A stretch of DNA of 64,000 nt from Helicostylum pulchrum (taxonomy: Eukaryota > Mucoromycota > Mucoromycetes > Mucorales > Mucoraceae): positions 1,101,175 to 1,165,174 of the forward strand of contig JAIXMO010000001.1 of NCBI GenBank assembly GCA_025677825.1. The letters run 5' to 3'. Below are positions 11,544 to 23,610 of this stretch, piece by piece (position 1 is the first letter of the stretch; each line of letters opens with the position of its first letter). A model generated the notes under the pieces. That model ran no database searches. It saw nothing but the letters and a program-made list of their open reading frames with translations, and was not told the DNA's origin. The position numbers were made by a program, and so were the translations under genes.

Positions 11544-14250
11544 ATGCTCTCTACTGAATTAAACATGCAAAACTTAATGCATGAAGCTTCACAATGTTAC
11601 AACCTTGGTAGATTCAAGGTAACTAAAAAAAAATAGCATTTTAAAAAAAAAAAAAGCAAAAAATAACCGTGTTCCACAGGTTTCTTTTGATTTATATATT
11701 GAAGCATTATTATCTGCAGTTAAAGAATTTCAACAATTACAATTTATAGATCAAAGCATGTATCATTATCATTATTAAAAAAAAAAAAAAAGGTCTAATA
11801 AGTATATAATAGATGTTCAAGTCAACGATTTATCTCCAATATTTGTTTTGGCGCACACGTGTCTAAACCATGCAAAAACAATTGCTTCAAACAAAAAAGC
11901 TCCAACCGTGCCGCCAAAACCAGCTTGTTTATCTTTACCTCCACCGTTACCCATTAGACCTTTTTTGGACACTGACATGATACGAACAAGATCTGATTTT
12001 GAAAAGAGTGCTTGTACTATAGATTATTCTTCAGATGAAGATGAAGAATACAATGTAAATAATAATAAAAAGGGTAATACTGGAGAAATAATTCAATTTG
12101 TAAAACATGTATATACTGACTAAAAAAGTATAACAGAAAAAGGTTTAAAGATTGTAACAACAACAAAACGTAATAAATTACCCCGTAGATCTTCTACTTC
12201 AAATATATCCTGTTCTGCTCCTTCTTCTCCTTCTGTTGTTTCAAACCCTTTAAATGCTGTAAAATCTTTCTTGTCTTTACCTGGTTCGATTGCTGCTCAA
12301 GCAGCTCCAGATAACGACGACTTGTTCCTATTAACAAATGCAACCATTGATCCGCACCAACTTATTACTGCGCAAACAAGTCATAGCGACAATACATTAC
12401 AATCCGTTACAAACAATAACTATTTACCAATGATACCACAAGCCCCGCTCGTTACTGTATATAAATCTTTACAACAAAAGCTGCAAGAATTGAAAAAGAC
12501 AGATGAGGATTACAATAGTATACAATCTTTATTAAACAGAGTACGTAATATTCATATGTCTGCTACCACTGTACCTACCATCCTCCAATTTCAGCCTGTC
12601 TTGATTGCCTATCAACTCACTTTAATGGATTCAACCATCTTTCGAAATATACCAATGGATGCTATCCTATCCCATTCGCCAAAGACGCCTCACCCTACCA
12701 TTGTTGCTTCCACAGATTTTTTCAACTACCTGACTCGATTGATTGAACATGCTATCCTTTTACAGCAGGATGCATCTGGACGTGCACAACATATCAATCA
12801 CTGGATCAAAGTTGCTGGAAAATGTCACGAGTTAAAAAACTATCAAACGTTAAAAGCTGTCATCTCTGCTTTAGGTACTCCTCCTATTCAAAGGCTTAAA
12901 AAATCATGGTCGTTTGTTCCTAAAAAGGGTATTCACTTACTAGAGGATTTGAGTGACTTGATGTCTGAAGCGTCCAACTACGGTAAATACCGAACTAGAT
13001 TAGGGTTATCGCAAGATGAAACTGAACAAGACGTTACATTGACTAGAAAACCAAGTATGAGAAAGAATTCGTTTAATGAACCTACTGTGCCCTTTTTAGG
13101 TATATTTATTCATGATATGACTTATTTGGTGGCGGCACTATCAAAGAAAAAAAATCAACATAACTCGCAATGGAAAACCAGTGGAAGTAAACAATCGATT
13201 GAGGATATGCAACAGGATGTAAGAGTGTCGGAATTACTTGCTCTATTTAAAAACTTGCAAAGAAGTCCTCCTTATTCTCCTCATTTATCCGCTGTATGTG
13301 TTAAAGATCTCAATAAAAATAGAAAGCGAAAGTTGTCTCATGCACTTACTCGTTCTTCCGCTATCAAAAAGACACCACCTTATTTTTCTAATCAACATGA
13401 TGATGAAACTGGTGGTGAACTTAGTACTGAGATGCAGCAATGTCTTGTGACTCAATATCTGGTAAAGTATCATTTTTCATTTGCATGTATTTTTTTCTTC
13501 TAATACTTTTTTATGATTTAGTTAACCAGGTCATGGGTAAGTGAAAAGACTGTAGATGAATTAAGTCTAGTTAGAGAACCAACAAAGACTGCAAGAAGTT
13601 ATTCAATTACAGATTCTTTAGCTTCTCCCATCGCTAGTGCTTTACCTCCTATTACATCGTCTGTTAGTTTAACCACAACAACCAGAAGTAGTTCAGGAAG
13701 TATGACCAGCAGTAGTTCCAATAGTAGACCTTTGAGTCTAGAAGATGAATTAGATCAAGAAGATCTCGATAGAAAATCTTCTACCACAGGATTTTGGTTA
13801 TTTGGTAGAAAGACAAATGATTCAAACTGTTTAAAACCTTGCGGATCGAATGAATCGTTCGGTACAATGCAAAGATCCCCTCGACACTTTTCATTTGAAG
13901 AAATAAGCAGTAATAATATGGTAAAAAGTAGTTCATTCAAGCAAGGTACAATTACTATGCAACGAGAAGGATCTCAAAATTCCTTATCGATATTTCGTAA
14001 GGATTTTTGGAAAGGTGGAACAACCAGTAATCGAAACCCTTTATTGAATTTCAATAGTGATCCTTCATTACTTTCTTCAGCTGGTATTCAACGTAAAGGA
14101 TCGTCTAGTTCGCTTATACATCCTTCGCCTTCTTCGTCCACCGATACTAGTAATTTCCATCAAAAGAAGTTACTTGTTGCTTCTCCGCATCCTTTAGATA
14201 GTACGTGCACGCCACTTTCTGAAATATCCAGTTTTAACTGGGACCAATAA
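11544..14250 (+). CDS. Ras guanine nucleotide exchange factor with N-terminal MIT domain
   Basis: About 820 residues in at least five exons. Residues 1-75 look like an MIT domain (MQNLMHEASQCYNLGRFK, VSFDLYIEALLSAVKEFQ, and a third helix LAHTCLNHAKTIA). Pro- and Ser-rich linkers and an acidic patch follow. The CDC25-type catalytic domain begins LIAYQLTLMDSTIFRNIP and includes INHWIKVAGKCHELKNYQ, ISALGTPPIQRLKKSW, VPFLGIFIHDMTYL and, across the last intron, QYLLTRSWVSEKTVDELSL. The C-terminal 240 residues are Ser-rich. The intron 12074-12136 is inferred because it removes a frame break. The intron starting near 11756 needs a GC donor. The protein should load GTP on Ras. The MIT domain suggests endosomal/ESCRT targeting, which is inference. 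Confidence 0.85.
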
Positions 14251-14332
14251 ATTATTTTAATTTAGAAGAAAAAAAAAAAAAAGGAGGGTAGAAGGAGGAA
14301 GAGGAGGAATGGGATATATATATTCATAAAGA

Positions 14333-14361
14333 GAGAGTGTGTGTGTATGTGTGTGTGTGTT
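14333..14361. repeat. GT-rich simple repeat
   Basis: A (GA)n run followed by TGTGTGTG interrupted by ATGT lies in the short convergent spacer between the RasGEF and Ras genes. Confidence 0.7.
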
Positions 14362-14362
14362 T

Positions 14363-15179
<817 letters not shown>

Positions 15180-15267
15180 GTCAAAAATAAGTAATAATAA
15201 ATTAAAAAGAGTGTATATGTGTGTATATGGAAAAAAGGTCTATTTGTTTTTTTTAAACAGGGGAACT

Positions 15268-16768
15268 TTAAAGTTTGCTGTCTGTCAAGTCTAATTTTTT
15301 CTGAAGTTTCTTTTGTCCGATCTCACTTAATCTAATAATACCTTCTTGAGCTGCAGTAGCTACTAAACATCCGTCTCGGGTATATATTTTGCCAAGAACT
15401 ACACTACGTCCGTTAATGGATCGAGGACTGTACTTGTCAAACAGTAACCATTCATCGGCTCTAGCTGGTTTATGGAACCAGATGGAGTGGTCTAAAGAGG
15501 TCATCATGCCAACACTAGGTGAGCTGTAAGAAACACCGTTGGCTCTAGCTGCTGTATTCAAAAATCCACTATCTGAAGCATACGCGATAACACAAGCATG
15601 TAATCTCACATCGTCAGTTAAAGGTCCTCTAGTTCTAAACCAACGTCTCTACAAAGCAAAAATAGTATTTAGATCAAATAAAAAAATAAAATAAAAATAC
15701 ATTAAGTTCTTACATTGACTGTAGTAGCTTCACTTTCTCCCTTCATAATTTCTAAAGGTGAAAGGCTATGTACTTCACGATAATCTATAGGTTGATCCTA
15801 ATATGTATAAAAAAAAAGAAGGGTTTTTTTCACATGTCAGAAAAAGAAAAAAAGGTATAATTCCCCACACACTTACATCTGCCAAAACTTTTTCTACTTG
15901 TTTTCGAAATTTTACCGGGTAATCTGTTGTATTAGTCACAATATTTCCCAAGAATCTAAGATCACTAGAAGTACTAGAGGATTAATATAAAAACACTCAA
16001 TATGTATAAATACTTTACGATGGATAGTTTTCAGGTCCTGGAACATCAGGCATATCAATCTATAGTATATATTAGTCAAGTACTTGGTAATATATACATG
16101 TACTTACTTGGCTATCCATATTAAGATTATCGTCTGTCTTTACAAAACTACAAGTCAAAAGAAAGATTGGTTTGCCCTTTTGAGTAGCTGTAACCATTCT
16201 AGTTACAAACGATCTGCCATCGCGAATACGTTGCACTTGATAGATGACTGGAATCTCGACATTACAAGCTAAAATAAAGTAAGCGTGAAGGGACTACATA
16301 TAACAATAGGGCGGGTCAAACAACAATAGAAAAAATAATAATCAATAATTACATGAACGTTAAACCCTTCTTCTACTGTGTTCCAACTAGAAAGCAAAGC
16401 TTGAGCAACAACCTAAAAACATATAATGAATTACTGCTTTTTTTAAAAAAAAGGATTTTTTATTATTATTTGTTTATTACCTGTCCACCAAAGGCACCCC
16501 GGGAACCGAAAGGTAACCATAATTCTTTACTCATATACAAGTTGGTATCTACGAACTGTACATCAATTGAATTAATCATTCTCTGTCCAAAATCGGTTTC
16601 CTCGTCTTGTTGCTTGACACCTTCTTCCAATGTATTTCTAAATACAATTTTATTTGCGTGTGCTGTAACAGGCATAGCTGGTTTTTCTTTTTTTAGATAT
16701 GTAGAAGAAGGAAAAAAAAATTCTTTTTTTCTTTTCACTCGGACCTGATTTAAACGTTTTTGTAACAT
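15268..16768 (-). CDS. TES1: Peroxisomal acyl-CoA thioesterase (TesB/ACOT8 type)
   Basis: Hydrolyses fatty acyl-CoA to fatty acid and CoA, normally beside peroxisomal beta-oxidation. Multi-exon. The two hotdog repeats are visible: the first with SIDVQFVDTNLYMSKELW, GSRGAFGGQV and RIRDGRSFVTRMV, the second with RLHACVIAYASDSGFLN, SLDHSIWFHKPARADEWLL and SPRSINGRSVVLGKIYTRDG followed by TAAQEGIIR. The C-terminus is DSKL, a canonical PTS1 peroxisomal import signal. The start at 16768 (MLQKRLNQ) opens into a Lys/Phe-rich stretch that may really be an intron starting with the GT after NQ, so the N-terminus is uncertain. Confidence 0.88.
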
Positions 16769-16985
16769 TTCGTACTACTCATCTTTTTTTATTATAATAA
16801 AAAATAATTGAACTCAGGGGATATTATATATCAGCTGGATATTGACTTCAAACGAATAAAGAGTGCTCTACTGTTTGAAGTTTTCGCAAAAGGGGGAGAC
16901 AATACGTTTTGGTTCATCCAATTCAAGAAATATCTGACAGCTTATTGACAAATATGCGGTAATGTATTAGAAAAAGTCAAACATA

Positions 16986-18127
16986 CAGTAGCGGCTCTAT
17001 TTAGGGGTGACCTGATTTAAGGGTAGGATCGATTTCTCCAGAACATCTTCGGTCCCTCCGCTTTAACACCTCCATCACTACTATCAATTTAAGCGTGGAA
17101 TCCAACTTCACAAAACTACTAAATATATAAAAGTGATATTAAAAAAAAAGTCTTATTTAACTAAAAGCGTCTAGTCTTCAAAAGTGTACAATCAAATCGA
17201 TATTATTAAAACAAAGGGATAATAATCAAACTGATAGAGATGGGATAGTAACATAAACCTTAAAAAGTAATTAAATTATAAAGACAGTGAATTTATACTT
17301 GAATGGAGCTGGTATCAACAGTGAATCTTTTGAAGTTTAACTAGGAAAAGTAATTAAATACAGACTGTTGCTAAGTGATGAAAGATTGGAAAGGAACACA
17401 GTGTAAGCCAAATAAAGTAAACGCAAAGATACATTTTAGTCCTATATACCATAGCTAGCAGTTTTTAAATGCATTGTTATGCGGTATTCCAATAAATAGC
17501 TTTGTACTGTTTTAATTGACATCAATAATAGAATCTAATATAATTTTAATGTTTGAGCTCTTGCAGAAAACGATACACAGTATATTTTTTTGTACAATAG
17601 CTTGGGTAAGTTCAAGAACCATTTAAAAGTGTTATAATCCATTGTTGTTCATTCGTTATTTTCTTAAAAACGCGTGTTTTTAAGTGAAGGTTTAGAAGTA
17701 ACTTCTAAAAAAGGTTTTTTTTCGGTGATCGAAATAAAGTGTTTTCTTTGTATGATTAAACATCAGTAAATGATTCTTTTACCCAAGTTACTTAGTAAAA
17801 GTTACTCTTTAGGACGTTATCTTTAATACTAAAATTAAAAATTGCATGCTGTTTTATATTTTTCTCGACTTTATATTTTTTTCTTCTGTCGATCATTTTT
17901 GGTTATTTTTGGTCATTTTGGGGGGTCAGCCCCTTTTGTGATTTTATGGTTATTTTAAAATTACTCAATATCTACATTTTTTATTGTAAAAAAAAAAAAA
18001 CAATAATAAAGTGCTCTTTTAGGCACATTTAATCCATCTAAAATTATACCTTTTACAAAAAATACTAACCGAGTAATCATGATTATAGACGTTTTTTTTT
18101 TTCACTAAAATTTGAGTTAAGCGGTCC
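16986..18127 (+). repeat. 1.14-kb noncoding repeat, copy A (inverted copy at 42440-43595)
   Basis: Starts after a TA dinucleotide with CAGTAGCGGCTCTATTTA and runs to GAGTTAAGCGGTCC. Almost the whole length matches the reverse complement of 42440-43595, including the central block GGGGGTCAGCCCCTTTTGTG (around 17920) and the A/T-rich right end. No coding frame survives in either copy. The TA flank and conserved end suggest a non-autonomous element mobilised by a Tc1/mariner-type transposase. The opposite terminal repeat is missing here, so this copy is probably truncated. Confidence 0.8.
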
Positions 18128-18238
18128 GTAACATATAACATGTATCCAATCAAATAACAGGAGTAACATGACTTTCACGTGACTAAACTGTTTTAAATTT
18201 AATATATGTATTATATACAAATTTAAAGAATACAGTTG

Positions 18239-18311
18239 GGGGCTATGGCCCAATGGATAAGGCGTCTGACTACGAATCAGGAGATTCCAGGTTCGACCCC
18301 TGGTAGCCTCA
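18239..18311 (+). tRNA. tRNA-Arg (anticodon ACG)
   Basis: A 73-nt cloverleaf can be folded by eye: acceptor GGGGCTA pairs with TAGCCTC (one G:U), the D arm contains the AATGGA loop, anticodon stem TCTGA/TCAGG encloses CTACGAA (anticodon ACG, reads CGU/CGC after A34-to-I editing), and the T arm is CCAGG-TTCGACC-CCTGG. Discriminator base is A and no intron is present. A short T-run a few bases downstream suits Pol III termination. It sits about 110 bp past the end of repeat copy A. Confidence 0.95.
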
Positions 18312-18877
18312 ACTTCTTTTTGTTATTTTTTTGGAAGATGTAGTGTGTGTAGATGTCTTGTGTAACTCTCTTGTTCAAATGTAAAATAAATCGTACGCTT
18401 GATTGATTAGAAAATGTATTTTATGTGTGAAAGTTGCCTCTTTATTTTATTGTCACAGCTAAAATTGAATAAGCTGTGTACTACTTTAAATTAGATATAA
18501 ATTACCTTAAAATATAAACTCAATAAAAGACAATCTTTTTACTACTATACATATATAACTATAAGTCTCATCTATTAAAATAACTCTGACATTATAACAA
18601 AGAATAATCAAGTAGGAAAAAAAAACATTTAACCTACAATATTATTTAGCAATTGATTGCATTTTTTTATATATAGATTATGTTTACATCTGTACTGATG
18701 AAAAGATAAAGGCAATTGTACTTCGAACACAGCTGAAAACATGTAAAGTGTACAAACTTTTTTACTTTATGTCGTACAAAGAAGAGGGTAAATGTCACAT
18801 ACAACATATACTATTTAATGAGGATTATATAAGATTTTTAAATTCTTTGGGGTTAGGATATAGAGCAAATTGAATAG

Positions 18878-19003
18878 ATGCCACAAAAAAAAAAACGAAT
18901 TACTACTTATGCGCATGTTATTCAACGACTTGGAATGTCGGTGTCACCATTAGATAAACGTGCACTTTTTGGTTTTTTAATCAAGATTGCTCAATTATTG
19001 TAG
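18878..19003 (+). other. Small open frame or gene remnant, 41 residues
   Basis: ATG to TAG encoding a basic N-terminus (MPQKKKRITTYAHV) and a helical, hydrophobic remainder (IQRLGMSVSPLDKRALFGF). It reads more like protein than the surrounding sequence and might be a leftover HTH segment, but nothing upstream or downstream extends it. Confidence 0.2.
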
Positions 19004-19887
19004 GGAACATTTTAAGCATTTGCGTAAGAGAGAGAAAATAAAGTAAAATGCAAATACATAGTTTAAAGGAATTTTGGAGAGGTTTTAACTTTTTTTGAAA
19101 GTATCGTAAGAGATGGGATAAACATCTTCTTTTGTCCTACTTACTACTGTAAATCAGTTTAAGCATGCTTCTCTTCGGTATAGAGATATGCTTTGCGAGA
19201 TGACGAAGCCTATGAAAAGCATAACATCCAGAATTTTACTCAAGCTAGTAAGTATACAGAAATATGCTGCTGCCTTTTGAACACGAAAGCTCTAGCCTCC
19301 TGTCCTTTTTATTTCATTTGTGATACCATATGTGAAGTTTTATACTTTCAACAGGTTAAGTTGTGCTAAAAAGAAAAAAGCCGCTTAAACCAGGTAGCCT
19401 TTTTTTTAAGGTAAGAACAAAAGGCATTTATTTATTTTTTACTAGCGGTCTATACGTTCAATGTAAAATTACTCCTTTATATACAGTGAAAATCATAATA
19501 TACAAATGAAAAAGAGGAGGAGAGGAATACCGTTTTGATAGTATTATTCCAGAATATAGTGTTTGTGAAACAGATACAAAGTGGTTATAAATGTGAAAAT
19601 TAGTGTGGTTTATTTCAATGTTAGCACTAGTAATTTACCATGAATGGCAGGATGAATCCATATAATGTGACAAAAACATGTAAAATTTCTATACTAAAGC
19701 AATTCCTTTTTATAAAATATTTTTGACAGAAACGTGGATATTGAACGTTTATCAAGACCTTTTTAAATTTAAGGTTAAAACTGAACATTGAAAAAAAAAA
19801 GGGGAGGGGGCAAGTAGAAAAGTCCGCATTTTTCTTTCTTTCTTTCTTTCTCTTCCTTTTACTGTCACTATCGACTGTTTGTATCGC

Positions 19888-19904
19888 TTATACCCTTTTT
19901 TTTT
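19888..19904 (+). promoter_or_regulatory. TTATACCC-plus-T-tract promoter motif
   Basis: Lies about 70-85 bp upstream of the ATG at 19973. It shares sequence and position class with the motifs before 2938, 4276 and 37474. Confidence 0.35.
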
Positions 19905-19972
19905 CTTTCTGGTTGTAAATTATATACATTTTGCTTTTGATCTTTACATACATTTAAAAAGAAACAAACTAT

Positions 19973-21185
19973 ATGAAGACAGAAAACTCAACCAACATTC
20001 ATGTGTTTCGTGTTAATCGTGCTGCCGTTACTACAAAAATAAGAGACCCACCGACTCAGACTACATCGATAAAGGTCAATTCCCGGACTAGTTTATCTGC
20101 AGAAACCAAGCGTTTAATTTGCGAGGATCATATAAATAACCCAAAGTACACACAGGAAGCTTTAGCTTCGAAATATGGTTGTAAAAGGACGACAGTTGCA
20201 AAAGTAAGAAACATACAGTTTTGTTGTTGTTATAACTAAGTTTTTTTTTAAGATTATAAAATCAAGAAATCGTTGGCTTTCCATTGATAGCGATGCAGCC
20301 ATTGCCAAACGATTTCGTCAACGTAGTTCAAGATACCCTCATGTCGAAAACGCCTTGTTACTGTGGGTACAAAAAGAGTTTAGTGATATTACACTAGTTA
20401 CGGATCAAATGCTTCGATCGCAAGCTCGTCAATATGCTCAAGCGTTTCAAGTAGATGGATTAGAAGATTTTAAAGCGTCTAGTTCGTGGGTATCGAATTT
20501 TAAGCAAAGATATATAACACCCAAATCAAAAGGCACTATCAGTCCTCCCCCTACATTGCTATTAGAAAATAATATACCCACTCCTTCAGATAATATTCAT
20601 ATTTCTAAAGTCAGTCATGATATGCCTTCTGTTGTCGAATTCAGTACAACAACACTTACTTTAGATCCTGTTCAAGTCACAAGCTGGAATTTACCGCCAG
20701 CTAGTCCAAACCAGAATCTAACTAGTTGTAACATAAAAAATAATTGTCCAAGAGATGAAGGTCAATCATTACCGAATCAATCTATGGAGCTAAAGGAGGA
20801 TACGTCTATTATTAAACTTGTTCAAGATAAACAAGATATAGATATACACATGGAGGATACTTGTCAAGATATCAGCTCACCTAGTTATAGTAACGGCGAA
20901 GTAAATACTTATCAAGATATCAGTTCACCTTGCTATAGTAACCAAGAAGTAAATACTTCCCCTGATACCCATCAAGAATCACCTAGACCAGAATGTAACC
21001 AGTTGGTTGAGCCGACTATAGAAAATATATCTTCTACTGTAGAACATACCTTAACTCAAGAGAATACTAAATTATGTGCCAAACAACATTTGGAAGCTGC
21101 TTTGGCTTTTTATACCAGTCAAAATGAAACCAATCAATCCATGTCTGCAAATATGATTAAACTTATACTCGAAAATGATTTTTAA
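19973..21185 (+). CDS. CENP-B-type DNA-binding protein without nuclease domain
   Basis: The model join(19973..20203, 20250..21185) encodes 388 residues. Residues about 35-80 are a CENP-B N-terminal HTH (SLSAETKRLICEDHINNPKYTQEALASKYGCKRTTVAK, spliced to IIKSRNRWLSI). Residues about 95-165 are the second, Tc5-type HTH (RYPHVENALLLWVQKEFSD, LRSQARQYAQAF, ASSSWVSNFKQRY). The rest is acidic, Ser/Gln-rich and disordered, with an imperfect internal duplication of an 18-residue QDISSP(S/C)YSNxEVNT unit around 20860-20960. The DDE domain of pogo-like transposases is absent, so this is a domesticated-looking nuclear DNA-binding protein. Its target is unknown. Confidence 0.75.
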
Positions 21186-21223
21186 AAATAAACAATTTGC
21201 GAGTTTTTTTTTTATTTACTTTC

Positions 21224-21254
<31 letters not shown>

Positions 21255-21256
21255 TC

Positions 21257-23325
21257 TTATCTCTTATTAATCATGCCTAAAATCCTTTGTTTGGCTGTAG
21301 TTTGAGATGAATTAGAATTAGTTGATAATGATCTTTTGCGGTTAGCAAATAAAGAAGATCGATTCGTTTTGGATTTTGCTGTACCCATACTATCTTCATC
21401 ATCACTACTATCGTCATTTGTAATAATAGGACTAGACGTTTTCTTGGGTTTACGTATCTTTTTAATCGTATTATAACTATCAGGTATCGATGTATTATAT
21501 TCAATAGGCATATTATTATCTTCTTGATACTCATCATCATCATTATTTTCCTCCTCCTCTTCTTCTTCTTCCTCTTCCTCCTCTACGTATTCATATTCAT
21601 CTCTTTTTGATAGTTGCGGTGGCGATGGTGGCGTTGTATTTTTATTTACATTCAATACAAGTCGAATGATATTTTTTGGTTTTTCGAGTTTGATCAATGC
21701 TTTCTTTGCAAGACTTTCAACACGTTCAGTTAAGCCAATTGGATCTTTAATGATATCAGGGATTTGATTTGCTTTCTTGGTACTACTACTAACATTACCG
21801 TCTGCATTGAGTGTTGGGTTCTCCTTGGTAATCTCTTCACGCAAGAATTGAGCTAATGCAATAATTCCTTCCAATTCATAAATCGATAATTTTTTTCCTT
21901 CTGAAATCCATGTACCGTGTTTCTCTAAAGCGTACCAATTGATCTTTTTGTAAAATGGGTATCGGAACTTTAACGGTACATCTGTTGCTTCTTCAATACC
22001 ATGGATCTTTAATTGCATCTTGATGTTAATAGTATGTAGAAAGTTACCACCGATTACAACAGAATCTTCTGGTGTGTAAACAGCATGAATCCAACCTGCA
22101 GGAATAATCCTGTTTTTTGTTTAGTAAGTTACATTGTAAGTTATATATATTTTTTTTTTCAATTTACTTACATGGTATTGCCAGCTTTTATTTTAATAGA
22201 ATAACAATCTTTTACCAAATCACCCAAGAAGGTAGTTGATTGATCAGACGAAGAAGTCCATTTTTGATATTTTTTCAGGTTTTTATCAGTTGGTTCGATA
22301 AAATAGAATACTTTACTACCTCTCAAGATATGATAGAATACCTATAATAAAATATTAACACACAAACCCATATATACGAGTAAATACATACGGAGCTTCC
22401 ACCGAAATCGATATGACTACATAAGGACAAAAGTTTATATATTATACGTATTAGCTCGTTGCAATGGCTCGGTAATTAAACTTACAAATCAGTATAAGAA
22501 TCTTTGGTACCCATCAAACAATACAATTGTACTTTAGGATATTCTGTTTCATGATCAGGCCATACTATATCAATCCAATCCAATTCACGCACAATCTTTG
22601 GTCGAATAATTTGGTCAGCAAATTCAGTATCACTAATTTCAAGACTAATAACATTTCGAATACGATCTCGTTCTGAACTATCAAAGTAATCTGCCCAACG
22701 ACTTAGCGTCCAACCATTAATTTCTGATTGTGATGCTACGTCAATGACATCAATCGTGGTATCTTTTCCAACAAGTTTAGCTATAGTATGTACACTAATA
22801 TCTGGTGCAGGCATCTTCATATCCAGTTCTGATTCGTTTTGTTCAATCAAGAATGGTTCCTTCATACCCGTACTATTTACTAGTTCTAGTGTTACTTCTT
22901 TGGCACTATATCGTTTGAACTGTTCCTTTCGAAAGTTTTTTACGTCAAGTAGTTTTTTCCAGATTCTTTCATCACCGGCTGCTTTTCCTTCATTTAAATC
23001 AGCATAGTTTAACCTATCTTGACTTCTATTGGACTTTCTTTGCTTTGGTTTCACTAATATTTTTTTTTTATAAAAAAAAAAAGTTACAAAATAGAGCTTT
23101 TTTTTTTAAGGGGAGGAAGTATATCTTTTTACTTGTACTTGGTCCATGTACTATAATACAATCAGGACAATGAAATCGTTCAATCATGTCAACTTTTTTT
23201 ATACCAAGACATTTGGCGTGATACCATAGAGGACACGCGTCACACTGAAGCCATGTATCATATTCGTTGCTTGTTTCCGTGTTATTTGGTTGACAAGCTG
23301 GACACAGCTCTTTGTTTTTCTCCAT
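21257..23325 (-). CDS. JHD1: PHD-JmjC histone lysine demethylase (Jhd1/KDM2-7 type)
   Basis: Removes methyl groups from histone H3 lysines (H3K36 for Jhd1/KDM2; KDM7 relatives act on other sites) using Fe(II) and 2-oxoglutarate, in the nucleus. The start at 23325 (MEKNKELCPACQ) leads directly into a PHD finger with the Cys4-His-Cys3 pattern (CPAC ... CDAC-PLWYHAKC ... FHCPDC). After an intron comes the JmjC region: DVIDVASQSEINGWTLSRWADYF, YTDL spliced to HIDFGGSSVFYH (Fe ligands His and Asp), a Lys-rich HILRGSKVFYFIEPT, and AGWIHAVYTPEDSVVIGGNFLH (third ligand His). The C-terminus holds a Glu-only tract and Lys/Ser-rich disorder. The upstream in-frame ATG is not used because it would add an unlikely Phe-rich leader. 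Confidence 0.88.
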
Positions 23326-23610
23326 TATGTCTTTTTTGATATAAAAAAAAGAGAAAAGAGGAAATAATAACAAGCGTTAAGCAAGTCATTTTTTTATAAA
23401 AATTTTGCAGTTTTTATTTTAAAACTCAAAACTGATACGACACAGCCATTTATAACTAAAAGCAGATAGTTTAACTGCAAATAAAGTATTTAATAGTACT
23501 ACCAACAAACTATAAAATGTATTTTTTGATTCATACAGATATATTTATTGATTTAAATATGCGAGAACTACACTTTTATTCATAAATTGGTCGGTTACTT
23601 TTGGAAGTAC

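Larger units (their letters stand above)
18312..19972. other. Gene-poor, AT-rich stretch
   Basis: No supported multi-exon gene. It contains one small open frame (18878-19003, listed separately), A/T runs and, near its right end, a CT-rich promoter-like segment for the gene at 19973. Confidence 0.5.

Noticed and set aside
18239..18847. Idea that the tRNA-Arg lies inside a full-length copy of the foldback element
   Set aside because: No inverted CAGTAGCGG end was found downstream of 18127, so the tRNA is outside the recognisable repeat.
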